Shown piece after piece: positions 26,560 to 35,224 of a stretch of DNA of 64,000 bases. The notes under the pieces are model-generated. The model was not told where the DNA came from, made no database searches, and saw only the letters and a program-made list of their open reading frames with translations. The translations under genes and the position numbers were made by a program. The stretch is taken from positions 496,001 through 560,000 of the forward strand of contig NZ_FOOA01000001.1 in assembly GCF_900113065.1 (NCBI RefSeq), given 5' to 3'. The stretch is from Aureimonas phyllosphaerae. Lineage in GTDB: Bacteria; Pseudomonadota; Alphaproteobacteria; Rhizobiales; Rhizobiaceae. The number at the start of each line of letters is the position of its first letter. The stretch's first letter is position 1.

Positions 26560-27977
26560 CGCCGCCCGTCACCATCCTCCAGCGGCGGTCCGATCTCGTC
26601 GATCCGCACGACTGTACCGACGCCGCGGACGACCTGTCGATCCTATCGGCGATCTGCGAGACGCTGGTCCGGCGCGGCGACGACGGCTTCAAACCGGGCT
26701 TGGCCGAGCGCTGGTCTGTCGAGCCGGATGCCCGCCGCTGGCGCTTCCGGATCCGCGACGGCGCATCGTTCCACGACGGCAGCCGATGCGATGCGCGGGC
26801 CGTCGCGCAGTCGCTCCACCGCATGGCGCGCGAGGACAAGGGCTATACGCTCGGCGCTCCGGCCGTCTGGCGTCAGTATCTCGGGCAGGCCACGATCGCG
26901 GGCGACGGGCTCGACCTCTCGATCGATCTCGCCGAGCCGATGGCCGACCTTCTCGACGTCCTCGTCCAGGGCTTCATCGCCTCGCCGGACTGCCTCCCAA
27001 CGATGGATGCGGGCGACATGGCGGCCGTCGCCGGGACCGGCCCCTACCGCGTCGAGACGGTGCGCGACGGATCGGTGCGGTTGCAGCCGGCCGCGGATGC
27101 GAGTCTGCCGCCGCTCGTGTTTCAGGCGATGCCGGATGCGGAAGCCCGCGCCGCGGCGCTTCGCGAGGGCCAAGCCGACGTCGCGACCAACCTCCCGTTC
27201 GCCGCCGATCTCGGAGCCGCTACGACGCGGGTCGAGACGCTCAATCCCGTCGCGATCATCTTCCTGATGAACGCCGCCCGCGGGCCGTTGCGGGACGTCC
27301 GCCTACGCCGCGCCTTGTCGCTCGCGCTCGACCGCGACGCGCTGGTGCGCGACGTGATGGACGGCGGCGCGACGCCGCTCCACGGCTTCGTGAGCCCCGT
27401 TCATTTCGGAGCCGGACACGAGGCCGCGCCCGCGCGCGATCCGGCGGCCGCGCGGGCGCTGCTCGGGCAAGCCGGCCATGGCGAAGGGCTGACGCTCACG
27501 GTCTCCTGCCCGACGCGACTGCCGGACGAGGCGGTCCGGCTGACGGCGGCGCTCGGGGCGCAACTGGCCGAAATCGGCGTCACCCTCGAAGTTACCTATC
27601 ACGAGGATCGCGAAGCCTACGCGCATCAGGTGCGGCGCAAGGAGATCGGCGATCTCGCCGTGTTCGATTCCAGCCCGCTCTCGACCTACCGCGTCCTTGT
27701 CGAGAAGCTCGACGCCCGCGTCGAAGGGTCCTGGTGGGAGGGCTACCACAACGCGGAGGTCGAAGACCTGATCGACCGGGGACGCCGCTCGACGGACGAC
27801 GCGGCGCGCGCGGCGATCTATCGACTGGCCTATCGCGTTTTGCAGGACGATCCCGCCTGGCTGACGCTCTACAACCCGATCCGCGTCACCGGCCTTCGGG
27901 GCCATCATCCCGGCTTCGCCCTGCCGAAGGACGCGGTGCTCGACGTCACGCGCCTGCCGCAGGTGACCCATGGTTGA
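26556..27977 (+). CDS. SBP family 5-like protein without a signal peptide
   Basis: This 473-residue protein matches the fold of the oligopeptide-binding proteins (VDPHDCTDAADDLSILSAICETL, GLAERWSVEPDARRWRFRIRDGASFHDG, GTGPYRVETVRDG, RLRRALSLALDRDALV). However, it starts MTPPVTILQRRSDL with no basic-hydrophobic export signal, no lipobox and no Tat motif. The ATG overlaps the DppF stop by 4 bases, and extending the frame upstream does not reveal a signal. A second, normally exported binding protein heads the operon. It may act in the cytoplasm as a ligand sensor or be exported by an unrecognised route. Confidence 0.7.
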   Translation: MTPPVTILQRRSDLVDPHDCTDAADDLSILSAICETLVRRGDDGFKPGLAERWSVEPDARRWRFRIRDGASFHDGSRCDARAVAQSLHRMAREDKGYTLGAPAVWRQYLGQATIAGDGLDLSIDLAEPMADLLDVLVQGFIASPDCLPTMDAGDMAAVAGTGPYRVETVRDGSVRLQPAADASLPPLVFQAMPDAEARAAALREGQADVATNLPFAADLGAATTRVETLNPVAIIFLMNAARGPLRDVRLRRALSLALDRDALVRDVMDGGATPLHGFVSPVHFGAGHEAAPARDPAAARALLGQAGHGEGLTLTVSCPTRLPDEAVRLTAALGAQLAEIGVTLEVTYHEDREAYAHQVRRKEIGDLAVFDSSPLSTYRVLVEKLDARVEGSWWEGYHNAEVEDLIDRGRRSTDDAARAAIYRLAYRVLQDDPAWLTLYNPIRVTGLRGHHPGFALPKDAVLDVTRLPQVTHG

Positions 27978-29433
27978 TCTCGTCGTTTCCGGCGCCTACG
28001 TCATCACGATGGATGGCACACGCCGCGTCATTCCCGATGGCGCCGTCGCCATCGCGGCCGGACGTATCGTCGCCGTCGGGTCCAGCGCCGAGATCGAGGC
28101 CACCCATCCCGGCGCCCCGTCGCTCGACGCCGCCGGCAAGGTAATGATGCCGGGCCTCATCGACGTCCACGCCCATGCCGGGCACGGCCTGATCAAGACC
28201 ATGGGCATGGAGGACGGTGACCGGTGGGAGCGGATCTGCGGCGAGGTCTACACGCAGGCCTCGCCGCCGGAATTCTGGTACGCGGAGGCGCGGCTCGCCG
28301 CAATGGAGCGGCTGCGCTTCGGCGTCACCTGCGGCGTCTCCCTGCTCGGCGGCGGCGACACGATCATGCGGACGGACGATCCCGCCTACGGCGCGGCCCA
28401 TTGCGAGGGCGTGGCGGCGATCGGCACGCGCTCGGTGGTGGCCGTCGGCCCGACCCGCGCGCCGCATCCCCGAACCTACGCCAGCCGCGACGCAGACGAC
28501 CGCGCCGCGCCCTACCCCGTCGATTTCGAACGGCAGATGGAGAGCTGCCGGACCCTGATCCGGGACTGGCACGGACGCGGGACGGTGAACCTCGCACTCC
28601 TCTATTCCGTCCTGCGAGACGAGCACGAGACGACGATGCCGGCCGCCGACTATGCGGAGGCCGTGCGACAGGCGAAGAGCGTGCGGGCGGCCTCGCGCGA
28701 GCTCGGCGTCCTCTTCACGCAGGACGGGCACTGGCGCGGCTCGATCCGCCGTGCGGCCGCGCTCGGCCTCCTCGGTCCCGATGCGCTTCTCTCGCACTGC
28801 ATCGACATCGACCGGGACGAGATTGCGCTCAGCGCCGAGACCGGAACGCGGATCGCCCACAATCCGAGCGCCATCGCCTCGATCCTCGGCCGCTGCCCGG
28901 CGATCGAGCTGATGGAGGCCGGGACGGTCGTCGCGATCGGCTCGGATGCGACGGCGCCCGACCGCTCCGCCGACATGTTCCGCCACGTCCAGCAGGCCAT
29001 GCACTACCATCGCCGGCACTTTTGCGACCCGTCCGTGCTGCCGCCGGGCAAGGCGCTCGAAATGGTGACGATCGACGCCGCGGAGGCGCTCGGGATGGCC
29101 GACACGATCGGCTCGCTCGAGGTCGGCAAGGCGGCGGATCTCATCCTGATCGACATGCAGCGCCCGCACCTCTACCCCGTCAACATGGAGCCCTTCCGCG
29201 TCGCCTACTTCGCCAACGGCAACGACGTCGACACCGTGCTGGTCGGCGGCGAGATCCTGCTGCAGGGCGGGCGGCCGGTGCGGACCGACATGGCCGGCGT
29301 CCTGGCCGACGCGCAACGCGAGGCCGAGCGCATGATCGCGCGGATCGGCGCCGAGGACATGCTGGGCCTGCCTGACGGCTTCTGGAGCCGGGCGCGCTAT
29401 CCCGAAACGCAAGCGGAGGGCGATCGCCCGTGA
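27970..29433 (+). CDS. Amidohydrolase of the AtzA/TrzN/guanine-deaminase-like superfamily
   Basis: This 487-residue metal-dependent hydrolase has the HxH pair in DVHAHAG (H67, H69), a later H276 in LLSHCIDI and D326 in AIGSDATAPD, with a closing GKAADLILID strand. The ligand expected after strand 5, normally HxxE, reads FTQDGHW (residues 249-255), so the usual His and catalytic Glu seem replaced. It could deaminate or dechlorinate a ring compound or open an amide. It overlaps the previous gene by 8 bases and the racemase by 4 (GTGA). Confidence 0.7.
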   Translation: MVDLVVSGAYVITMDGTRRVIPDGAVAIAAGRIVAVGSSAEIEATHPGAPSLDAAGKVMMPGLIDVHAHAGHGLIKTMGMEDGDRWERICGEVYTQASPPEFWYAEARLAAMERLRFGVTCGVSLLGGGDTIMRTDDPAYGAAHCEGVAAIGTRSVVAVGPTRAPHPRTYASRDADDRAAPYPVDFERQMESCRTLIRDWHGRGTVNLALLYSVLRDEHETTMPAADYAEAVRQAKSVRAASRELGVLFTQDGHWRGSIRRAAALGLLGPDALLSHCIDIDRDEIALSAETGTRIAHNPSAIASILGRCPAIELMEAGTVVAIGSDATAPDRSADMFRHVQQAMHYHRRHFCDPSVLPPGKALEMVTIDAAEALGMADTIGSLEVGKAADLILIDMQRPHLYPVNMEPFRVAYFANGNDVDTVLVGGEILLQGGRPVRTDMAGVLADAQREAERMIARIGAEDMLGLPDGFWSRARYPETQAEGDRP

Positions 29434-30110
29434 CCATCTTCGTCGTCAACCCGAACTCCAGCGACGTGGTGACGGCCGGCATCGACCGGGCGATGGAGCC
29501 GCTGCGAGCCGTCAGCCCCGCGCCGATCGCCGCGATCCAGCTCGACGAGGGGCCGAAAGGCATCGAGACCCAAGCCCATGTCGACGGCGTCGTCGGCCCG
29601 CTCCTGAAGCGCGCGGCGGCTTTGGAGAACGAAGCCTCCGCCTTCGTCGTCGCCTGCTTCTCAGATCCCGGCTTAGCCGCGCTGCGTGAGCAGAGCCGTC
29701 GTCCGGTGCTTGGCATCGCCGAAAGCGCGATCCTCACCGCGATGTCGGTCGGCCAGCGGTTCGGCGTCCTGTCGATCCTACAGCGATCGGTGCCCCGACA
29801 CATGCGCATGTTCGGCGCGATGGGCGTCATGGACCGGCTCGCCGCCGACCTGCCCCTCGAACTCGGCGTCGCGGACCTTGCCGACGAGACGCGGACCTTC
29901 GGGCGTCTTCAGGAGGTCGGGCGAACCTTGAGCGACGCGCACGGTGCCGACGTCCTGATCCTCGGCTGCGCCGGGATGACCCGCTTTCGTGCCGCGTTGG
30001 AAGACGCGCTCGAGCGACCCGTCATCGAACCCTGCCAGGCCGCGGCCGCCATGGCCATCGGCCGCGTGGCGCTGGCCCGCGCCCAACAGAACCAAGGAGA
30101 CAACCGGTGA
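29430..30110 (+). CDS. Asp/Glu/hydantoin racemase family protein
   Basis: This 226-residue cofactor-independent racemase has the two catalytic cysteines, C76 (VACFSDPG) and C180 (LGCAGM), at the positions known for bacterial hydantoin racemases (near 76 and 181). The N-terminus FVVNPNSS is also typical of HyuA-type enzymes. It starts with GTG inside the stop of the amidohydrolase gene. Next to hydantoinase-family genes it most likely racemises a 5-substituted hydantoin or similar intermediate so that the stereospecific hydrolase can use both forms. Maleate isomerase-like activity is an alternative. Confidence 0.8.
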   Translation: MTIFVVNPNSSDVVTAGIDRAMEPLRAVSPAPIAAIQLDEGPKGIETQAHVDGVVGPLLKRAAALENEASAFVVACFSDPGLAALREQSRRPVLGIAESAILTAMSVGQRFGVLSILQRSVPRHMRMFGAMGVMDRLAADLPLELGVADLADETRTFGRLQEVGRTLSDAHGADVLILGCAGMTRFRAALEDALERPVIEPCQAAAAMAIGRVALARAQQNQGDNR

Positions 30111-31030
30111 TGCGACTGAACGAGAGCGCAAAGGGCGTCTACGTCATTGCCGTGACGCCGTTCCAGAGCGACGGGGCGCTGGACCTCGAGAGCACCGATC
30201 GGATGGTGGACTTCTACCTCGATTGCGGCGCGACGGGCCTCACCGTGCTCGGCATGATGGGCGAGGCGCAGAAGCTGACGATCGAGGAATCGCAAACGAT
30301 CGTCCGGCGCATCCTCGCCCGCGTCGCCGGCCGCGTGCCGGTGGTGGTCGGCGTGTCGGCGGCGGGCTTCGCGCAGATGGCGGCCTTGACGACGATGGTG
30401 ATGGACGACGGGGCAGCCGGCGTGATGATCGCCCCGCCGGGCGCCCTGCGCACCGACGACCAGATCGTGACCTACTACCATCAGGCCGCCGAGTTCATCG
30501 GCGACGTGCCGTTCGTGCTGCAGGACTTCCCGCTCGTCACCAACGTGCAGATGTCGGTGCCGGTGATCCGCCGGATCGTTCGCGACCTGCCGACCTGCGT
30601 TTGCCTCAAGCACGAGGATTGGCCGGGGCTCGACAAGATCACGGCGCTGCGGGCCGAGGGCTCGCTCGACCGGCGCATCTCGATCCTGTGCGGCAACGGC
30701 GGCATGTTCCTGCACGAGGAGATGGGGCGCGGGGCGGATGGCGCCATGACAGGTTTCGCCTATCCCGAAATGATGGTCGACGTCGTCCGTCACAGGCAAG
30801 CCGGCGAGATCGAGCGTGCGCACGACCTCTTCGACGCCTATCTGCCGCTCGCTCGCTTCGAGCAGCAGCCGGGCGTCGGGCTGGCGGTGCGCAAATACGT
30901 GATGGCGCGCCGCGGCATCATCGCGAATGCCGCGCTGCGCCGGCCCGGCGGCACCCTCACACCGCAGACGGTGGCCGACATCGAGCGGCTCATCGCCCGG
31001 CAGGACAAGCGACTGAAGGAACTGAACTGA
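30110..31030 (+). CDS. DapA/N-acetylneuraminate lyase superfamily protein (class I aldolase)
   Basis: This TIM-barrel lyase has 306 residues from the ATG at 30110. A GTG three bases earlier is an equally good start behind AAGGAG. The Schiff-base lysine is K167 (CVCLKHEDW). The usual TTGE loop reads MMGEA and the catalytic Tyr of YNxP is replaced (QDFP, Q138). It is therefore not a normal dihydrodipicolinate synthase; a catabolic aldolase or dehydratase acting on a keto-acid is more likely. The gene is inside the hydantoin-like operon, with the next SDR starting on its stop codon. Confidence 0.75.
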   Translation: MRLNESAKGVYVIAVTPFQSDGALDLESTDRMVDFYLDCGATGLTVLGMMGEAQKLTIEESQTIVRRILARVAGRVPVVVGVSAAGFAQMAALTTMVMDDGAAGVMIAPPGALRTDDQIVTYYHQAAEFIGDVPFVLQDFPLVTNVQMSVPVIRRIVRDLPTCVCLKHEDWPGLDKITALRAEGSLDRRISILCGNGGMFLHEEMGRGADGAMTGFAYPEMMVDVVRHRQAGEIERAHDLFDAYLPLARFEQQPGVGLAVRKYVMARRGIIANAALRRPGGTLTPQTVADIERLIARQDKRLKELN

Positions 31031-31800
31031 TGGATCTGGGAATCAAGGGCCGCCGCGCGCTGGTCATGGGCGCGAGCCGCGGCCTCGGCCGCGCGATCGC
31101 CGAAGGGCTGCTCACTGAGGGCGTCGCCGTCACCGCGGTCGCCCGCGATGCGGCGGCGATCGAGGCCTGGGGTGGTGGCAGGACGGGCCTGACGGCCGTC
31201 TCGGCGGACCTTTCGGACATCGCGGCGATCGACGCGCTCGCCGAGCGGCTGCTGGCCGAGGGTGGCGTCGATATCCTCGTCAACAATTCCGGTGGTCCTC
31301 CCCCCGGCCCCGCGGCGGGGATGGCGCGCGGCGACTGGCTCCGCCAGTTCGAGACGATGGCCGCCAACCTCTTCCACCTCACCGGCCGCCTGCTGCCGCC
31401 GATGCGCGAGCGCGGCTTCGGCCGCATCGTCACGGTCGCCTCTTCAGGCGTCGAACAGCCGATCCCGAATCTGGCCCTGTCCAACGGCATCCGCGCCGCC
31501 GTTCTCGGCTGGTCGAAGACGCTGGCGGCCGAGGTGGCGGGCGACGGCGTGACCGTCAATGTGGTGCTGCCGGGCCGGATCGAGACGACGCGGCTCGCCG
31601 AACTCGACGCCGCCAACGCGGCCCGCTCCGGTTCGAGCGTCGAGGCGGTGCAGAAGGCCTCGATCGCCGCGATCCCCGCCGGGCGCTACGGCCGCCCCGA
31701 GGAGTTCGCGGCGGCTGTGGTGTTCCTCGCCTCGATGCAGGCGTCCTATGTCACGGGCACCAAGCTGCGCGTCGACGGCGGGGCGACCCGTGCCGTCTGA
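31030..31800 (+). CDS. Atypical SDR family protein lacking the YxxxK pair
   Basis: This 256-residue protein has a good Rossmann cofactor loop (MGASRGLG) and the NN-S-GGPPPG stretch after strand 4, but the catalytic YxxxK is replaced by Ser and Arg in ALSNGIRAAVLGW. Ser in VASSGVEQP remains. This SNxxR type is known as an SDR subgroup with undefined chemistry. It closes the long operon that begins at 20612; its start shares one base with the previous stop. Ordinary Tyr-dependent redox catalysis looks unlikely. Confidence 0.75.
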   Translation: MDLGIKGRRALVMGASRGLGRAIAEGLLTEGVAVTAVARDAAAIEAWGGGRTGLTAVSADLSDIAAIDALAERLLAEGGVDILVNNSGGPPPGPAAGMARGDWLRQFETMAANLFHLTGRLLPPMRERGFGRIVTVASSGVEQPIPNLALSNGIRAAVLGWSKTLAAEVAGDGVTVNVVLPGRIETTRLAELDAANAARSGSSVEAVQKASIAAIPAGRYGRPEEFAAAVVFLASMQASYVTGTKLRVDGGATRAV

Positions 31801-31808
31801 CGCGGTGC

Positions 31809-33209
31809 TCAGACCTTGGGCAGGGCACGGGCGCGGTAGCGCCCGTCGCCCTTCGTCCCAGTCAGTTCGCCGTCCTGCACCATGACCTTGCCGCCGAGCA
31901 CGACCGTGGTCGGCCAGCCCTGGATCTCGATCCCTTCATAGGGGCTGTAGTCGGCCCCGTCGTGAAGGTCGGCATGGCGGATGGTGCGCCGCGCCTCCGG
32001 ATCCCAGATCGCGATGTCGGCGTCCATGCCGACCGCGACGCGCCCCTTGCGCTCGAGGCCGTAGACCTTGGCATGGTTCGTGGCCGTCAGCGCCACGAAG
32101 CGCGAAAGGTCGATCCGGCCCTTCATCACCCCTTCCGAAAAGAGGATCGGCAGGCGCGTCTCGACGCCGGGGATGCCGTTCGGGATGTGTCGGAAGCTCA
32201 TCTTGCCTTTCGGGTTCAGCTTGCCGGCGGGGTCGTCGTAGCGGAACGGGCAGTGGTCGGATGAGAAAATGTCGAAGACGCCTGTCTCCAGCCCGCGCCA
32301 GCAATCCTCCTGGCTGGCCGCGTCGCGCGGCGGCGGCGAGCAGACGAACTTCGCGCCTTCCCAGTCCATGCCCTCGAGGTCGTCGGCGGTGAGCATGAGA
32401 TATTGCGGGCAGGTCTCGCCGATCACCTTGCGCCCGCGCGCGCGCGCCGCGCGGATCTCGTCGATCGCCGGCCCGTTGGAGACGTGGACGATGACCACCG
32501 GCACGTCCACCACCTCGGCGAGCGACAGGGCGCGGTGCGTCGCCTCGCGCTCCACCACGATCGGCCGCGTCGTGGCGTGCGCGCGCGGCGCGACGTCGCC
32601 ATCGGCCTCGTGCCGGCCGATGAGGTAGCGGATCGCGTCCTCGTTCTCGCAGTGAACCATGACGAGCGCCCCGGTGCGACGGGCGACGTCCATCGTCTCC
32701 AGAATCTGCGCATCGTTCAGGCGCAGGCCCTCGTAGGTCATGAAGACCTTGAACGAGGTGTAGCCGTCGGCGACCAGCGCCGGCAGTTCCTGGCCGAGGA
32801 CCGACGCGGTCGGGTCCGAGATGATCATGTGGAAGGAGTGGTCGGTGTAGCAGTTGCCCTCTGCCAGCGCGTGGTAGGCCGTCAGCGCCTCGCGCAGCGA
32901 CTGGCCCTTCTCCTGCAGGCAGAAGGGCAGAACCGTCGTGTTGCCGCCGAACAGCGCCGAGCGCGTGCCGCTCTCGAAGTCGTCGGCCATGACGATCCCC
33001 TCGCCCGACGGCTGCGAGAGGTGGACATGGCTGTCAATGCCGCCCGGCAGCACGAAGCGGCCGCGCGCGTCGATCTCCTCAGCGCCCGCCGGCAGCGTCT
33101 CGCCGATCTGGACGATCCGCCCGTCGCGGATGCCGACGTCGGCGAGGAAGGTGTCGGAGGCGGTTGCAACGGTGCCCCCCCTGATCACGAGGTCGAAGGC
33201 GGCGCTCAA
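31809..33209 (-). CDS. Second D-hydantoinase/dihydropyrimidinase family amidohydrolase
   Basis: This 466-residue protein has the full ligand set: H61 and H63 (DSHVHL), K154 (SFKVFMTYEG), H186 (VHCENED), H242 (VHVSNG) and D318 (SSDHCPF). It is clearly related to the enzyme at 18286 (similar IAIWDPE, HxDxPxNRI/RHIPNGIPG blocks) but differs enough to suggest another substrate. It overlaps the class V aminotransferase gene by 4 bases and so belongs to the leftward operon with the polar amino acid transporter. It is convergent with the atypical SDR gene, 8 bases away. Confidence 0.8.
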   Translation of the reverse strand: MSAAFDLVIRGGTVATASDTFLADVGIRDGRIVQIGETLPAGAEEIDARGRFVLPGGIDSHVHLSQPSGEGIVMADDFESGTRSALFGGNTTVLPFCLQEKGQSLREALTAYHALAEGNCYTDHSFHMIISDPTASVLGQELPALVADGYTSFKVFMTYEGLRLNDAQILETMDVARRTGALVMVHCENEDAIRYLIGRHEADGDVAPRAHATTRPIVVEREATHRALSLAEVVDVPVVIVHVSNGPAIDEIRAARARGRKVIGETCPQYLMLTADDLEGMDWEGAKFVCSPPPRDAASQEDCWRGLETGVFDIFSSDHCPFRYDDPAGKLNPKGKMSFRHIPNGIPGVETRLPILFSEGVMKGRIDLSRFVALTATNHAKVYGLERKGRVAVGMDADIAIWDPEARRTIRHADLHDGADYSPYEGIEIQGWPTTVVLGGKVMVQDGELTGTKGDGRYRARALPKV

Positions 33210-34423
33210 AGGGCCGGCTCCAGCGCCGCGATCAGGCGATCGACCTCGTCCAGCGTGTTGTAGTGGATCATGGAGACGCGAACGACGCCGTCGGTCTTCG
33301 TCAGGCCGTGCTCCTCGACGATGCGCTTGGCGTAGAAGTCGCCGTAGCGGATGCCGATCCTGGCCTTGTCCACCGCTTCCACAATCTCGCGCGAGCTTTG
33401 CTCACCCGCCGTGAAGGAAACGGTCGAAACGCGATCCTCGATCGCCGACGAGCTGCGGCCGATGATGCGCACCGAGTTGCGGCTGCGGAGAAAGTCCATC
33501 AGGCGTTCGGTGATCACCCGCTCCTGCTCGGCGATCGCGGCAAAGCCCGCCTCGATCGCGCCGCGCCCCTCGCCAGCCCCGGCGCGGCGGCCGAGATCCT
33601 CGACATAGTCGACGGCGCCGATCGAGCCCCAGGCGCATTCGTAGTTGATGTTACCGGGCTCCAGCTTGTGGGGCACGCGGCTCTTGTCGAAGAAGTAGTG
33701 GTAGATGTTGTCGAGCGCGAGCAGCTTCTCCCGCTTGCCGAACATCACCGCGTGGTGCGGCCCGAACACCTTGTAGACGCTGAAGATGTAGTAGTCGGCG
33801 TCGAGCGCCTTCACGTCGATCGCGCGGTGCGGCGCGTATGCGACCGCATCGACGCAGAGTTCGGCGCCGCCGGCATGCGCGATGTCGGCGATCTCGCGGA
33901 TCGGATTGATCGTGCCCAGGATGTTCGAGGCGTGGGTGACGCAAACGAGCTTGGTGCGCTCGTTCATCAGCCCCTTGAGGTCCTCGAGGTCGAGCTCGTA
34001 GGTCTCTGGATCGCAACGCCACCAGCGGATCTTGATGCCGCGCGCCTCGTGGCGGAGCCAGGGGCCGATATTGGCCTCGTGGTCGGTATTGGTGAGGATG
34101 ATCTCGTCGCCCGGCTCGAGGCGCCCCGTCATCGCCTCCGACAGGAAGCGGATCAGGATCGTGGTCGAGGCCCCTTCGACGATCTCGCCCGGATCGCAGT
34201 TCATGAAACGGGCGAAGGCCTCGCGCGACTGCGAGACACGAGCCGTCGAGACGCGGCTCGGCTCGTAGCTCGCGCCGGTCTGGACGTTGGTCGTGAGGAG
34301 ATAGTCGGACACGCGCTCGGCGACGGTGCGCAGCACCTGGCTGCCGCCGGCGTTGTCCATGAAGGTCCACTCGCCCTGGAGCGCCGGAAACTGGGCGCGG
34401 ACGAAATCGAGATCGAGGGTCAT
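33206..34423 (-). CDS. Class V aminotransferase / cysteine desulfurase-like PLP enzyme
   Basis: This 405-residue PLP enzyme shows FMDNAGGSQV at the start, H115 stacking on the cofactor (TDHEANIGPW), D192 (CVDAVAYAPH) and the Schiff-base lysine K218 in FSVYKVFGPHH. It resembles the VC1184-like cysteine desulfurase-family proteins, which have no proven sulfur role. I chose the ATG at 34423 because family homology starts there; an ATG at 34450 would add nine residues. Coupled to a hydantoinase and an amino acid importer, it may act on an amino acid released from the cyclic substrate. Confidence 0.7.
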   Translation of the reverse strand: MTLDLDFVRAQFPALQGEWTFMDNAGGSQVLRTVAERVSDYLLTTNVQTGASYEPSRVSTARVSQSREAFARFMNCDPGEIVEGASTTILIRFLSEAMTGRLEPGDEIILTNTDHEANIGPWLRHEARGIKIRWWRCDPETYELDLEDLKGLMNERTKLVCVTHASNILGTINPIREIADIAHAGGAELCVDAVAYAPHRAIDVKALDADYYIFSVYKVFGPHHAVMFGKREKLLALDNIYHYFFDKSRVPHKLEPGNINYECAWGSIGAVDYVEDLGRRAGAGEGRGAIEAGFAAIAEQERVITERLMDFLRSRNSVRIIGRSSSAIEDRVSTVSFTAGEQSSREIVEAVDKARIGIRYGDFYAKRIVEEHGLTKTDGVVRVSMIHYNTLDEVDRLIAALEPAL

Positions 34424-34470
34424 GCTGCCTGGCCTTGCTGGCGCGTCCACCCCGCGCCTGTCTGGTGGAA

Positions 34471-35223
34471 TCAGTGGTTGAGCACCGCGTCGAGGAAGGC
34501 GCGGGCGCGTTCGTTGCGGGTCGAGGAGAAGAACACGTCGGGCGTCGAGACCTCCCGGATCTCGCCGTCCTCCATGAAGACGATGCGGTCGGCGACCTGC
34601 CGGGCGAAGCCCATCTCGTGGGTCACGAGAACGAGCGTGACGCCGGAATGGGCAAGACCCTTGATGACGTCGAGCACCTCGCCGACCATTTCGGGGTCGA
34701 GCGCCGAGGTCGGCTCGTCGAAGAGTAGGATGCGGGGCTCCATGGCGAGCGCGCGCGCGATACCGACGCGCTGCTGCTGGCCGCCGGAGAGCTGGGTCGG
34801 GAACTTCTCGGCCTGCGCGCCGATGCCGACGCGGGTCAAAAGCGTCCTCGCCTTGGCGCGGCTCTCGTCCCAGCTCAGCTTCTTCACCCGCACCGGGCCG
34901 AGCGCCACGTTGTCGAGCACCGAAAGGTTCGGGAAGAGGTTGAAGGCCTGGAACACCATGCCGGTCTGCTGGCGGACCTTCAGGAGGTTGCGCCCCCGCT
35001 CGACGCGCACGCCGCCGACGAACACGTCGCCCGCGTCGTATTCCTCGAGATGATTGATGCAGCGGATCAGCGTCGACTTGCCGGAACCCGACGGCCCCAG
35101 AAGCACCACGACCTCGCCGGCTGCGACATCGAGGTCGACGCCCTTCAAGGCGGTGAAATGGCCGTAGCGCTTCTGGACGCCGCGCATGTGGATGATCGGC
35201 TCGGCGGACGGTGTCGGGGCCAT
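34471..35223 (-). CDS. Polar amino acid ABC transporter ATP-binding protein, GlnQ/HisP-like
   Basis: This 250-residue ATPase has Walker A GPSGSGKST, Q-loop VFQAFNLFPNLSVLDN, signature LSGGQQQRVGIARAL, Walker B ILLFDEPTSALDPEMVGEV and the H-loop VTHEMGFARQVADR. These are all standard for PAAT family importers. It is preceded one base away by the permease and followed 47 bases later by the aminotransferase gene. It serves the transporter formed with the next two genes. Confidence 0.85.
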   Translation of the reverse strand: MAPTPSAEPIIHMRGVQKRYGHFTALKGVDLDVAAGEVVVLLGPSGSGKSTLIRCINHLEEYDAGDVFVGGVRVERGRNLLKVRQQTGMVFQAFNLFPNLSVLDNVALGPVRVKKLSWDESRAKARTLLTRVGIGAQAEKFPTQLSGGQQQRVGIARALAMEPRILLFDEPTSALDPEMVGEVLDVIKGLAHSGVTLVLVTHEMGFARQVADRIVFMEDGEIREVSTPDVFFSSTRNERARAFLDAVLNH

Positions 35224-35224
35224 G

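Noticed and set aside
33263-35053. A 596-codon plus-strand frame opposite the aminotransferase and GlnQ genes.
   Set aside because: Both real genes on the other strand have full catalytic motifs; this translation has none.
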